This document shows, in pieces, positions 1 to 7,439 of a stretch of 64,000 nt of DNA. The translations under genes and the position numbers were made by a program. The notes under the pieces are model-generated. The model searched no databases, was not told the origin of the DNA, and was given only the letters and a program-made list of their open reading frames with translations. This stretch comes from an uncultured Acetatifactor sp. (GTDB lineage Bacteria; Bacillota; Clostridia; Lachnospirales; Lachnospiraceae), in NCBI GenBank assembly GCA_910584235.1, contig CAJTZD010000002.1, positions 126,574 to 190,573 of the forward strand. The letters are read 5' to 3'. The first letter of the stretch is position 1; each line of letters starts with the position of its first letter.

Positions 1-1458
1 AAGGGGATTTCGATAAAGGCATCCCAGGCAATCCTGCAGGGACTCGCGCAGGACGGAGGGCTTTTCGTGCCGGAAAAAATTCCGGCGCTGGACAGGAACC
101 TGGAGGAACTGGCCGGGATGGACTACCGCCAGACGGCCTTTGAGGTGATGAAGCTGTTCCTCACGGATTTTACGGAATGTGAACTGAAAGACTGTATCGA
201 AAAGGCATATGATGCAAAATTCGATACGGACCGCATTGCGCCCCTCAAGGAGGCGGGCGGCGCCTATTATCTGGAGCTGTTCCACGGCCCCACCATCGCC
301 TTTAAGGATATGGCGCTGTCCATCCTGCCCCATCTGATGATTACGGCAGCCCGGAAAAATCATGTGAAAAATGAGATCGTCATCCTCACCGCCACCTCCG
401 GGGACACCGGCAAGGCGGCGCTGGCAGGCTTCGCCGGCGTGGAGGGCACCCGGATTATCGTGTTCTATCCCAAGGACGGGGTCAGCGCCATCCAGGAGAA
501 GCAGATGGTGACCCAGAAAGGGGAGAATACGCTGGTGGTGGGCATACAGGGCAATTTCGACGATGCCCAGAGCGGCGTGAAGCGGATTTTCGCGGATAAG
601 GAGCTGGCGAAAGAGATGGAAGAAAAGGGTTTCCAGTTCTCCTCGGCCAACTCCATCAATATCGGCAGACTGGTTCCTCAGATATGTTATTACGTTTATG
701 CCTATGGGACGCTGTTAAAAGAGGGAAAGATCGCGTCGGGCGAGGCCGTCAACGTAGTGGTGCCCACCGGCAATTTCGGCAATATCCTTGCGGCGTTCTA
801 TGCCAAGAACATGGGCCTGCCCATTGGGAAGCTGATCTGCGCCTCCAACGAGAACAAGGTGCTCTACGACTTCTTCCGCACCGGGGCCTACGACAGGAAC
901 CGGGAGTTTGTGCTGACCAGCTCCCCCTCCATGGACATCCTGATCTCCAGCAACCTGGAGCGGCTCATCTACCGCATCGCGGGAAATGACGCGGACAAAA
1001 CAAAAGCCTTTATGGAGTCCCTGGCCGGCCAGGGGAAATACGAAGTCACTGCGGACATGCAGGCGGCTCTAGGGGACTTTTACGGAGATTACGCCACGGA
1101 GCAGGAAGCGGCGGCAGAGATCCGCAGGCTTTACCAGGAGTGCGGCTATGTCATCGATACCCACACGGCAGTGGCCTCCGCGGTGTACCAAAAATATGCG
1201 CAGGAGACCTGCGACACAGCGAAGACAGTCATAGCTTCTACGGCCAGCCCTTATAAGTTTACCAGAAGCGTCATGGATGCCATAGGCAAAGCGGACGAGG
1301 CGAAAGACGACTTTGCTCTGGTGGACGAGCTGGCCGGGCTCAGCGGCGTGAAAGTGCCCCAGGCGGTGGAGGAGATCCGCACTGCGCCTGTACTGCATAA
1401 GAAGCAGTGCGAGGCGGCGAATATGAAGACAATAGTGCGGGAGTTTTTGGGGCTGTAG
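1..1458 (+). CDS. thrC: Threonine synthase (5' end outside window)
   Basis: Pyridoxal-phosphate enzyme converting O-phosphohomoserine to threonine. The reading frame is open from base 1: the residues before the first in-window GTG at 67 (SQAILQGLAQDGGLFVPEKI) are the conserved N-terminal region of threonine synthases, so the true start lies upstream and only about 20 to 40 codons are missing. The PLP lysine is in the motif AFKDMA (Lys codon 304-306), and the phosphate-binding segment TATSGDTGKAA and the PTGNFGNILAA motif are present. It ends in TAG, 17 bases before the LysM gene, so the two may be cotranscribed. Identification is firm; only the start is unknown. Confidence 0.95.
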   Translation, partial: KGISIKASQAILQGLAQDGGLFVPEKIPALDRNLEELAGMDYRQTAFEVMKLFLTDFTECELKDCIEKAYDAKFDTDRIAPLKEAGGAYYLELFHGPTIAFKDMALSILPHLMITAARKNHVKNEIVILTATSGDTGKAALAGFAGVEGTRIIVFYPKDGVSAIQEKQMVTQKGENTLVVGIQGNFDDAQSGVKRIFADKELAKEMEEKGFQFSSANSINIGRLVPQICYYVYAYGTLLKEGKIASGEAVNVVVPTGNFGNILAAFYAKNMGLPIGKLICASNENKVLYDFFRTGAYDRNREFVLTSSPSMDILISSNLERLIYRIAGNDADKTKAFMESLAGQGKYEVTADMQAALGDFYGDYATEQEAAAEIRRLYQECGYVIDTHTAVASAVYQKYAQETCDTAKTVIASTASPYKFTRSVMDAIGKADEAKDDFALVDELAGLSGVKVPQAVEEIRTAPVLHKKQCEAANMKTIVREFLGL

Positions 1459-1474
1459 GAAATATGGGGGGACA

Positions 1475-2314
1475 ATGAGAAAGAGATGGCTTCCGGCATG
1501 TTGCATGGCGCTGCTGCTGTTGATTTGGCCCTGTGAGACTGCCCTGGCAAGAGATCGCTGGTGGGTCGTGGAGCGGGTGGAGGTAGACATTTTTTTAAGA
1601 GAGTACTATAAAGCGTGCTCAGAGGGGAATGCCAAGCGGGCCAAGGGACTGATTGCCATGCAGAACCCCTACAAGGAAGAAATGCATGGCCAGTGGGCAA
1701 AGGAATGCGGCATGGAGCGGTACGATATCATTGGGTTGGATGCCTATTTGCCTGACAGGGAGGAAAGCGTCTGGCTGGTTTACCTGGAGTACGACATGAT
1801 TGTGCGCGATATCAGCGTGCCTATTCCCGGAGCGGAAACCTATGTCCTGCGCAGGGGGGAGGAGGGCTGGGAGGAATGCCGCGACTCCCTGTCAGAGGAA
1901 ATCAAAGATGCCGTTGGGCAGATAGTGGCTTCGGATGGATATATGGCAAAGATAGCGGATGTGGACAGGAGGTTCAATGAGGCTGCCCGGGCCTGTCCGG
2001 AACTGATGGAATGGGCGCTGGAGTTGAAAGAAGTGATGCAGCGGCATCTGACGGAAGAGACGGCAGGGCAGGACGGGGATGCCCCGGAAGACCGGGAGAG
2101 TGCAGACAGCACGGATGGTATTGGAGAAGAAGACGATTTTGTCGGTACATGGCGCTATACGGTGCAGCAGGGAGATTGCCTGTGGGACATCGCCCAAAAG
2201 GAACTGGGCAGCGGGCTGTGCTGGAGGGAAATCTATGAGAAAAACAGGGATGCCATAGGAGGGGATCCCAATTTAATTTACACGGGAACTAAACTGCGGA
2301 TTCCAAGTAAATGA
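1475..2314 (+). CDS. Secreted LysM-domain protein
   Basis: 279 residues. The N-terminus is a clear signal peptide (basic MRKRW, then a Leu-rich core, likely cleavage after TALA near residue 25). The middle 130 residues match no family I recognise; they contain an early segment resembling NTF2-like or DUF4878-like folds (DIFLREYYKACSEGNAKRAK), which is only a suggestion. An acidic linker (about 195-222) leads to a C-terminal LysM domain (about 227-279; YTVQQGDCLWDIAQKEL ... LIYTGTKLRIPSK), which binds peptidoglycan or chitin-like glycans. It probably acts at the cell wall. It sits between thrC and deoC with short gaps; no functional link is evident. Confidence 0.8.
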   Translation: MRKRWLPACCMALLLLIWPCETALARDRWWVVERVEVDIFLREYYKACSEGNAKRAKGLIAMQNPYKEEMHGQWAKECGMERYDIIGLDAYLPDREESVWLVYLEYDMIVRDISVPIPGAETYVLRRGEEGWEECRDSLSEEIKDAVGQIVASDGYMAKIADVDRRFNEAARACPELMEWALELKEVMQRHLTEETAGQDGDAPEDRESADSTDGIGEEDDFVGTWRYTVQQGDCLWDIAQKELGSGLCWREIYEKNRDAIGGDPNLIYTGTKLRIPSK

Positions 2315-2353
2315 GCCAAAGGGGCCATAAGGAATAAGGATATTTGGGGAGGG

Positions 2354-3016
2354 ATGAAGACTAAAATGACTATAGAAGAAATGCTTGGTAAGGTAGATCA
2401 TACTCAGTTAAAGGCATTTGCCACTTGGGAGGATATCAAGAAGCTGTGCGACGAGGCGGTGAAGTACAAGACGGCCAGCGTGTGCGTGCCGCCCGCCTAT
2501 GTGAAGCGGATCCATGAGGCTTACGGGGAGCAGGTCAATATCTGTACGGTGGTGGGGTTTCCGCTGGGCTACAGCGTCACTGAGGCAAAGCTGGCGGAGG
2601 TGCGATCTGCCCTGGCGGATGGCTGCAATGAAATCGATATGGTAGTCAACATCGGCGATGTGAAAAACGGGGATTTCGATAAGGTGGAGGCGGAAATCCG
2701 CGCTGTCAAAGAGGCCTGCGGGGAGCACATCCTGAAAGTCATCATCGAGACCTGCTACCTCACCGAAGAGGAGAAGATCGCCATGTGCAAAGCCGTCACC
2801 GGCGCAGGGGCGGACTACATCAAGACCTCCACGGGCTTTGGCACCGGCGGGGCCACAAGGCAGGACGTGGAACTGTTTGGGAAGCATATCGGCCCCGATG
2901 TGAAGATCAAGGCCGCGGGGGGCGTTTCCACCTTAGAGGACCTGGAGATGTTCCTGCGCCTGGGGTGCGGGAGGGTAGGCACTTCCAGGGCTGTGGGGCT
3001 GTGTGGGGAGAAGTAA
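2354..3016 (+). CDS. deoC: Deoxyribose-phosphate aldolase
   Basis: Cleaves 2-deoxyribose 5-phosphate to glyceraldehyde 3-phosphate and acetaldehyde in deoxynucleoside salvage, through a Schiff base. At 220 residues it has the usual length of the short bacterial DeoC class. Visible motifs are the N-terminal KVDHTQLK, the catalytic Asp in NEIDMVVNIG, the first Lys in LKVIIETCYL, the Schiff-base Lys in ADYIKTSTGF, and the phosphate-binding end KAAGGVSTLED. The ATG is preceded by GGGGAGGG. It stands apart from other deo genes here; the next gene, a peptidase, starts 93 bases on. Confidence 0.95.
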   Translation: MKTKMTIEEMLGKVDHTQLKAFATWEDIKKLCDEAVKYKTASVCVPPAYVKRIHEAYGEQVNICTVVGFPLGYSVTEAKLAEVRSALADGCNEIDMVVNIGDVKNGDFDKVEAEIRAVKEACGEHILKVIIETCYLTEEEKIAMCKAVTGAGADYIKTSTGFGTGGATRQDVELFGKHIGPDVKIKAAGGVSTLEDLEMFLRLGCGRVGTSRAVGLCGEK

Positions 3017-3109
3017 AGGGAAAGGCAAAGAAAAGAGGAAGCTGCAGGTTTAAAAAGAAAAGAGACAGAGCGATAGCGAAAAAGAAACAGAGAAAGGCGG
3101 TAAAGAAAA

Positions 3110-4930
3110 ATGGAGAACACAGTGATTCAGGGCAGACTTGCGGCCCTGAGGAAAGCGATGAGAGAGGCGGGAATCGACTATTACATGATTCCCACGGCGG
3201 ACTTCCACAATTCCGAGTATGTGAACGACTACTTTAAAGTCAGAGAGTTCTTCTGCAATTTTTCGGGCTCCAACGGCACGCTGCTGGTATGGCAGGAGGG
3301 TGCGGGGCTGTGGACGGACGGCAGATATTTCATCCAGGCGGAGCGGGAACTGGCCGGCACCACGGTGGAACTGTTCCGCATGCGGGAAGAGGGCGTCCCC
3401 ACCATCACGGAATTCCTGCAGAAGAACATGCAGAAAAACCAGACCCTTGGCTTTGACGGCAGGGTGATACCGGCCCAGTCGGGCAAGGAATACGAGAAGA
3501 AACTGGCGGACAAGCAGATATCCATCGCATATGTAAAAGACCTGGCGGAGGGCATCTGGACGGACAGGCCGGCGTTCCCGGCAGGGAAAGTCACCGTGCT
3601 GGACGTTAGAATCGCCGGAAGAAGCTTTGAGGAAAAGCGTGTTCAGGTCATGGAGAAGCTGGAGAAAGAGGGAGCGGACGCATTCTTCTTAACCAAGCTG
3701 GACGATCTGATGTGGCTGTTCAACATCAGAGGCTGCGATGTGGAGTGCAATCCCGTGGCCATGTCCTACGCATACCTGACAGGGGAGCGCAGCGTCCTGT
3801 TCATCCAAGGCAAAGTGCTGGACGAGGAAGTGCGCGCATATCTGAAAGAAAAAGGAATAGAAACGGAAGACTATGAAAATGTAGTTGAATATCTGAAAGC
3901 GCTTCCCGCCCAGGGAAAGGTGCTGGTGGACCAGCGCCACTGCAGCTATTGCCTCTATAAGACCCTGGCGGAGAAGCAGACTGTGGTGGAGAAGAAAAAT
4001 CCCACGGAGCTTTTGAAAGCCGTGAAGAACCCCGTGGAGCTGGCCAACATGGAGAAGCTGTACTTAAAGGACAGCGTGGCGCTGACAAAGTTCATCTACT
4101 GGCTGAAGAATAATATCGGAAAGACGGAAATCACGGAGATCACGGCCGCGGACAAGCTGGAGGAACTGCGCAGGGAGATTCCGGAATGCATAGGCCTGTC
4201 TTTCCCCACCATCGCAGGCTACAAGGCCAACGCCGCCATGATGCACTACGCGGCCGCCCCGGAGAGCGCGGCGGTGCTGAAGCCTGAGGGGCTGTTCCTG
4301 GTGGACTCCGGCGGCCAGTATCTGGGGGCCACCACGGACGTGACCAGAACCATTGTGCTGGGGCCCATTTCCGATGAAATCAAGATGCATTACACCGTGG
4401 TGGCTGCGGGAATGCTGCAGATGACCAACGCCAGGTGGCTCCACGGCTGCACGGGCCGCAACCTGGACATATGTGCCCGCCAGCCTATCTGGAACATCGG
4501 AATGGACTACAAATGCGGCACCGGCCATGGAGTGGGCTACATCCTGAACGTGCACGAGGGGCCTCAGAACCTGAGCTGGCAGTATGTGGAGGACAGGCCG
4601 GAGACCGTCATCGAGGAAGGCATGGACGTCACCAACGAACCCGGCATCTATGTGGAGGGCAGCCACGGCATCCGAATTGAGAATGTGATGGTGGCTAAAA
4701 ATGACGTGAAGAACGAGTACGGCCAGTTCATGCACTTTGACACCCTGACCTGGGTGCCCATCGACATGGAGGCCATTGACGAGAAGTATATGACCGAGGT
4801 GCAGAGAGCCTGGCTGTACAAGTACCAGAGGGAAGTGTATAAAAAGCTTTCCCCTTACCTGGAGGACGAGGAGAAAGCATGGCTGCTGCGGGAGACTCGG
4901 GCGGACGGGACTTTTATCCTGAAGAACTAA
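3110..4930 (+). CDS. Xaa-Pro aminopeptidase (M24B, aminopeptidase P)
   Basis: Metallopeptidase removing N-terminal residues that precede proline; a cytosolic peptide-turnover enzyme. At 606 residues it is the long, three-domain form also found in eukaryotes: two creatinase-like N-terminal domains (about 1-310, beginning RLAALRKAMREAGIDYYMIPT) and a pita-bread catalytic domain (about 315-545) followed by a C-terminal extension. Metal ligands are visible as Asp in LVDSGGQY, Asp in TTDVTRT, His in GTGHGVGY, Glu in TNEPGIY and Glu in GIRIENVM. The start ATG follows a purine-rich stretch (GGCGGTAAAGAAAA) rather than a strong ribosome site. Confidence 0.92.
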   Translation: MENTVIQGRLAALRKAMREAGIDYYMIPTADFHNSEYVNDYFKVREFFCNFSGSNGTLLVWQEGAGLWTDGRYFIQAERELAGTTVELFRMREEGVPTITEFLQKNMQKNQTLGFDGRVIPAQSGKEYEKKLADKQISIAYVKDLAEGIWTDRPAFPAGKVTVLDVRIAGRSFEEKRVQVMEKLEKEGADAFFLTKLDDLMWLFNIRGCDVECNPVAMSYAYLTGERSVLFIQGKVLDEEVRAYLKEKGIETEDYENVVEYLKALPAQGKVLVDQRHCSYCLYKTLAEKQTVVEKKNPTELLKAVKNPVELANMEKLYLKDSVALTKFIYWLKNNIGKTEITEITAADKLEELRREIPECIGLSFPTIAGYKANAAMMHYAAAPESAAVLKPEGLFLVDSGGQYLGATTDVTRTIVLGPISDEIKMHYTVVAAGMLQMTNARWLHGCTGRNLDICARQPIWNIGMDYKCGTGHGVGYILNVHEGPQNLSWQYVEDRPETVIEEGMDVTNEPGIYVEGSHGIRIENVMVAKNDVKNEYGQFMHFDTLTWVPIDMEAIDEKYMTEVQRAWLYKYQREVYKKLSPYLEDEEKAWLLRETRADGTFILKN

Positions 4931-4970
4931 GCGTCTGGCCGGACAGGTTTATTAAATCGTTATAAAATAT

Positions 4971-5100
4971 GTTTCCATTTCTTGACTTTTGGAAACAGTT
5001 TTGAGATAATAAAAACGATAGGGTGAATTTCTTTTCGGGAAATTTCCAAAGGGAATCATCCAGGGAAAACCCATCATCTTCCGGCGTTTTGCCGGAAGAG
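4971..5100 (+). promoter_or_regulatory. pckA promoter, inverted repeat and leader hairpin
   Basis: A sigma-A-type promoter is seen: TTGACT (4982-4987), 17-base spacer, GATAAT (5005-5010). A perfect 7-bp inverted repeat GTTTCCA (4971-4977) / TGGAAAC (4990-4996) straddles the -35 box and could be an operator. In the leader, CTTCCGGC-GTTTT-GCCGGAAG (5078-5098) forms an 8-bp hairpin about 16 bases before the AAGGAGG of pckA, without a T-run, so it is more likely an mRNA structure than a terminator. The regulator is unknown. Confidence 0.65.
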
Positions 5101-5132
5101 CAGGAAATACAATTTTAAGGAGGACGATACCA

Positions 5133-6830
5133 ATGTCAACAAAAGCGTATTACCCCATTTCCGAAATCGGCGCCGGAAAGCCCGGTTTCAGCAAGACTCG
5201 TTCTATCATTGAGGGCGCTTTCTACGGCAATAACGTAGTAAAGGTGAACACCCTGAAAGAAGCATATGAGATGGCAAAGAATTCTCCCGGAACCATCGTT
5301 ACCGATATGCCGGTTTACCGTGCGGAGGAGATCGGCCTGGAGAGAGACGCCAAGGTGCTGCTGTTCAATGACGGCGCTGTGACAGGCCGTTATGCCCAGG
5401 CACGCCGTATCAAGGGCGAGCCCGGCGTGGACGCCGTGAAGCTTGACAAGGTAGTCATGGACGCTATCTACAAGACCCGCTGGAAGACTCTGTACCATGC
5501 GGAGTGCTACATCGGACTGGATCCCGAGTTCATGGCCAAGGCTCATCTGCTGATTCCGGAAGGGGAGGAGAACCTCCTTTACAACTGGATGCTGAACTTC
5601 CAGTATATGTCCGACAAGTATGTGGCTATGTATAAAGAGTCCCAGCCCATCGGCGGCGGCAAGGAGCCGGACATCTATATCTTCTCCGATCCTCAGTGGG
5701 CGCCTACTCCCAGCCCGGACGTGGATTACAGCTGCTTAAGCGACGACCTGACCCTGTGCTATTTCGATACCAACCAGAACTGCGCAGCCATTCTGGGCAT
5801 GAAGTATTTCGGCGAGCACAAGAAAGGAACGCTTACCATGGCATGGGCTCTGGCCAACAGAAACGGCTATGCTTCCTGCCACGGCGGACAGAAAGAGTAC
5901 CTGCTTGCTGACGGCAGCAAGTTCGTTGCTTCCGTATACGGCCTGTCAGGATCCGGCAAGTCCACCCTGACCCATGCAAAGCACGGCGGCAAGTACGAGA
6001 TCAAGGTGCTGCACGACGACGCTTTCATCATCAATACCGACACCTGCTCCTCCGTAGCTTTGGAGCCCACCTACTTCGACAAGACGGCGGACTATCCTAC
6101 AGGCTGCGCCGACAATAAGTTCCTGCTCACGGCTCAGAACTGCTCCGCCACTCTGGACGAGGACGGCAAGATTCAGCTGGTGACCGAGGACATCAGGAAC
6201 GGCAACGGCCGTGCCATCAAGTCCAAGCTGTGGAGCCCTAACCGCGTGGACAAGATCGACGCTCCCGTGAACGCCATCTTCTGGATCATGAAGGATCCCA
6301 CCATCCCGCCTGTAGTGAAGTTAAAGGGCGCTGCTCTGGCATCCGTTATGGGCGCTACCCTGGCTACCAAGACCTCCACCGCAGAGCGTGTGGCAGCCGG
6401 CACCGATATGAACGCACTGCGCATTGTTCCTTATGCGAATCCGTTCAGAACCTATCCTCTGGTGAACGACTACGAGAAGTTCAAGAAGCTGGTTGAGGAG
6501 AAGAACGTTGACTGCTATATCATCAACACCGGCGACTTCATGGGCAAGAAAGTAAAACCCGCCGATACTCTCGGCATCCTGGAGACCATCGTGGAGAAGA
6601 GAGCAAGCTTCAAGCAGTGGGGACCTTTCGAGGACATCGAGATCATGGATTGGGAAGGCTTTACCCCCGACCTTGGCGATGCAGAGTATGTAAAGGCACT
6701 GCAGGGCGCTATGCAGAACCGTGTGGACGCTGTGGAAGGCTTCGCTACCAAGAAGGAAGGCTACGACAAGCTGCCTGACGAGGCTCTGGCCGCTCTTAAG
6801 AAGATTGTGGACGAGGCTGCAAGCCTGTAA
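5133..6830 (+). CDS. pckA: Phosphoenolpyruvate carboxykinase (ATP)
   Basis: Interconverts oxaloacetate + ATP and PEP + CO2 + ADP; in fermenting anaerobes it often runs toward oxaloacetate. 565 residues, near the family's usual 530-550. The ATP-specific P-loop GLSGSGKST is at about residues 270-278, followed by the metal-binding region HDDAFIIN and the adenine-binding C-terminal lobe. The arginine-containing substrate segment near RNGNGRAIKS and the late GDFMGKKV segment are also present. Codon use is strongly biased to GC-ending codons and the AAGGAGG site is consensus, suggesting high expression. It has its own promoter and a strong terminator, so it is monocistronic. Confidence 0.95.
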   Translation: MSTKAYYPISEIGAGKPGFSKTRSIIEGAFYGNNVVKVNTLKEAYEMAKNSPGTIVTDMPVYRAEEIGLERDAKVLLFNDGAVTGRYAQARRIKGEPGVDAVKLDKVVMDAIYKTRWKTLYHAECYIGLDPEFMAKAHLLIPEGEENLLYNWMLNFQYMSDKYVAMYKESQPIGGGKEPDIYIFSDPQWAPTPSPDVDYSCLSDDLTLCYFDTNQNCAAILGMKYFGEHKKGTLTMAWALANRNGYASCHGGQKEYLLADGSKFVASVYGLSGSGKSTLTHAKHGGKYEIKVLHDDAFIINTDTCSSVALEPTYFDKTADYPTGCADNKFLLTAQNCSATLDEDGKIQLVTEDIRNGNGRAIKSKLWSPNRVDKIDAPVNAIFWIMKDPTIPPVVKLKGAALASVMGATLATKTSTAERVAAGTDMNALRIVPYANPFRTYPLVNDYEKFKKLVEEKNVDCYIINTGDFMGKKVKPADTLGILETIVEKRASFKQWGPFEDIEIMDWEGFTPDLGDAEYVKALQGAMQNRVDAVEGFATKKEGYDKLPDEALAALKKIVDEAASL

Positions 6831-6866
6831 ACCCCAAAAGGGTAAGCCCATAGTTTAAACAGTAAA

Positions 6867-6912
6867 AAAGACTGCCGTACAGGCGCCCCAAGCGCCGGTA
6901 TGACAGTCTTTT
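6867..6912 (+). terminator. Terminator after pckA
   Basis: Long stem AAAAGACTG-CC-GTAC-GGCGC / GCGCC-GTAT-CAGTCTTTT with a short CCCAA loop and T-run. The A-run on the left side means it could also terminate transcription from the other strand, although no reverse gene lies nearby. Confidence 0.9.
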
Positions 6913-6986
6913 GACGTGGCAGATTTCCTTTTGTCGAATATTGGTGAATCTGTAATTATATTTCAAGATTTTGGTAAAAAAATTAG

Positions 6987-7110
6987 TTGTATTTCACCCC
7001 CCTTTTTGTTATAATAGGTCTATGACAATAGAAAGCTTACTTGCTTTCTATTGTAGACTTATAATAGAAAGCTTACTTGCTTTCTATTGTAGACCTATAA
7101 TAGAAAGATT
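6987..7110 (+). repeat. Promoter followed by 36-bp tandem hairpin repeats
   Basis: A consensus-like promoter, TTGTAT (6987-6992), 17 bases, TATAAT (7010-7015), is followed directly by a 36-bp tandem repeat: unit 1 7025-7060, unit 2 7061-7096, and a partial third from 7097. Each full unit contains a perfect stem (ACAATAGAAAGC / GCTTTCTATTGT in unit 1) around a TTACTT loop. The block is also enclosed by a 9-bp inverted repeat, ATAGGTCTA (7014-7022) / TAGACCTAT (7090-7098). Any transcript would start with stacked hairpins. No protein is convincingly encoded here. Confidence 0.7.
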
Positions 7111-7131
7111 GCCTGAGATGTTCGATAACTT

Positions 7132-7160
7132 TTGCTATTTTGAACCTACATTACTTTAAA
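7132..7160 (+). promoter_or_regulatory. Promoter of 6S RNA
   Basis: TTGCTA (7132-7137), 17-base spacer, TTTAAA (7155-7160). The predicted start at about 7167 coincides with the 5' end needed to close the terminal stem of the 6S RNA. Confidence 0.6.
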
Positions 7161-7166
7161 CGGGAT

Positions 7167-7325
7167 TCCTATATTGCCGAGTGGCTGTCAAGCCCTCACT
7201 CGCCTGGACTTTTCCCTAGGGAAATATTCCGGGGAGGATTGGAAGGGAAGGCAAAAGCTCTGGTTGCGGTCACCCACCTAGCATTGCTAGGAGTCAGAGG
7301 GCAGGAGGCGGCATTTTGGGCATAA
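7167..7325 (+). ncRNA. ssrS: 6S RNA
   Basis: 6S RNA binds housekeeping RNA polymerase by mimicking an open promoter. The 3' half aligns with the E. coli molecule remembered from the literature: a CACCTAGC hairpin, then the conserved GGAGGCGGCATTTTGG closing-stem strand (compare GCGGCGGCATCTCGG). The 5' strand CCTATATTGCCG pairs imperfectly with CGGCATTTTGG (7309-7319), and a GCTCTGGTTGCGGTCACC segment resembles the strand beside the central bubble. A matching promoter lies upstream and a terminator directly downstream. An Rfam RF00013 covariance search would settle it. Confidence 0.8.
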
Positions 7326-7336
7326 CTACAGAAGAG

Positions 7337-7366
7337 GAGGGCAGTCCTTTACGGGACTGCTCTTTT
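7337..7366 (+). terminator. Terminator of 6S RNA
   Basis: Hairpin GCAGTCC-TTTACG-GGACTGC followed by TCTTTT, directly after the 6S RNA. Confidence 0.85.
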
Positions 7367-7439
7367 GAGTACAGGCTTACAGCGAAACTAAGGCCGGCCT
7401 GTGCTTTAAAATCAACGGAACGCGTTTTGAGGAGGAATC

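Noticed and set aside
7025..7110. CRISPR-like 36-bp repeats
   Set aside because: The 36-bp units are directly abutting with no spacers; each is a self-complementary hairpin, so a tandem repeat is the better description.
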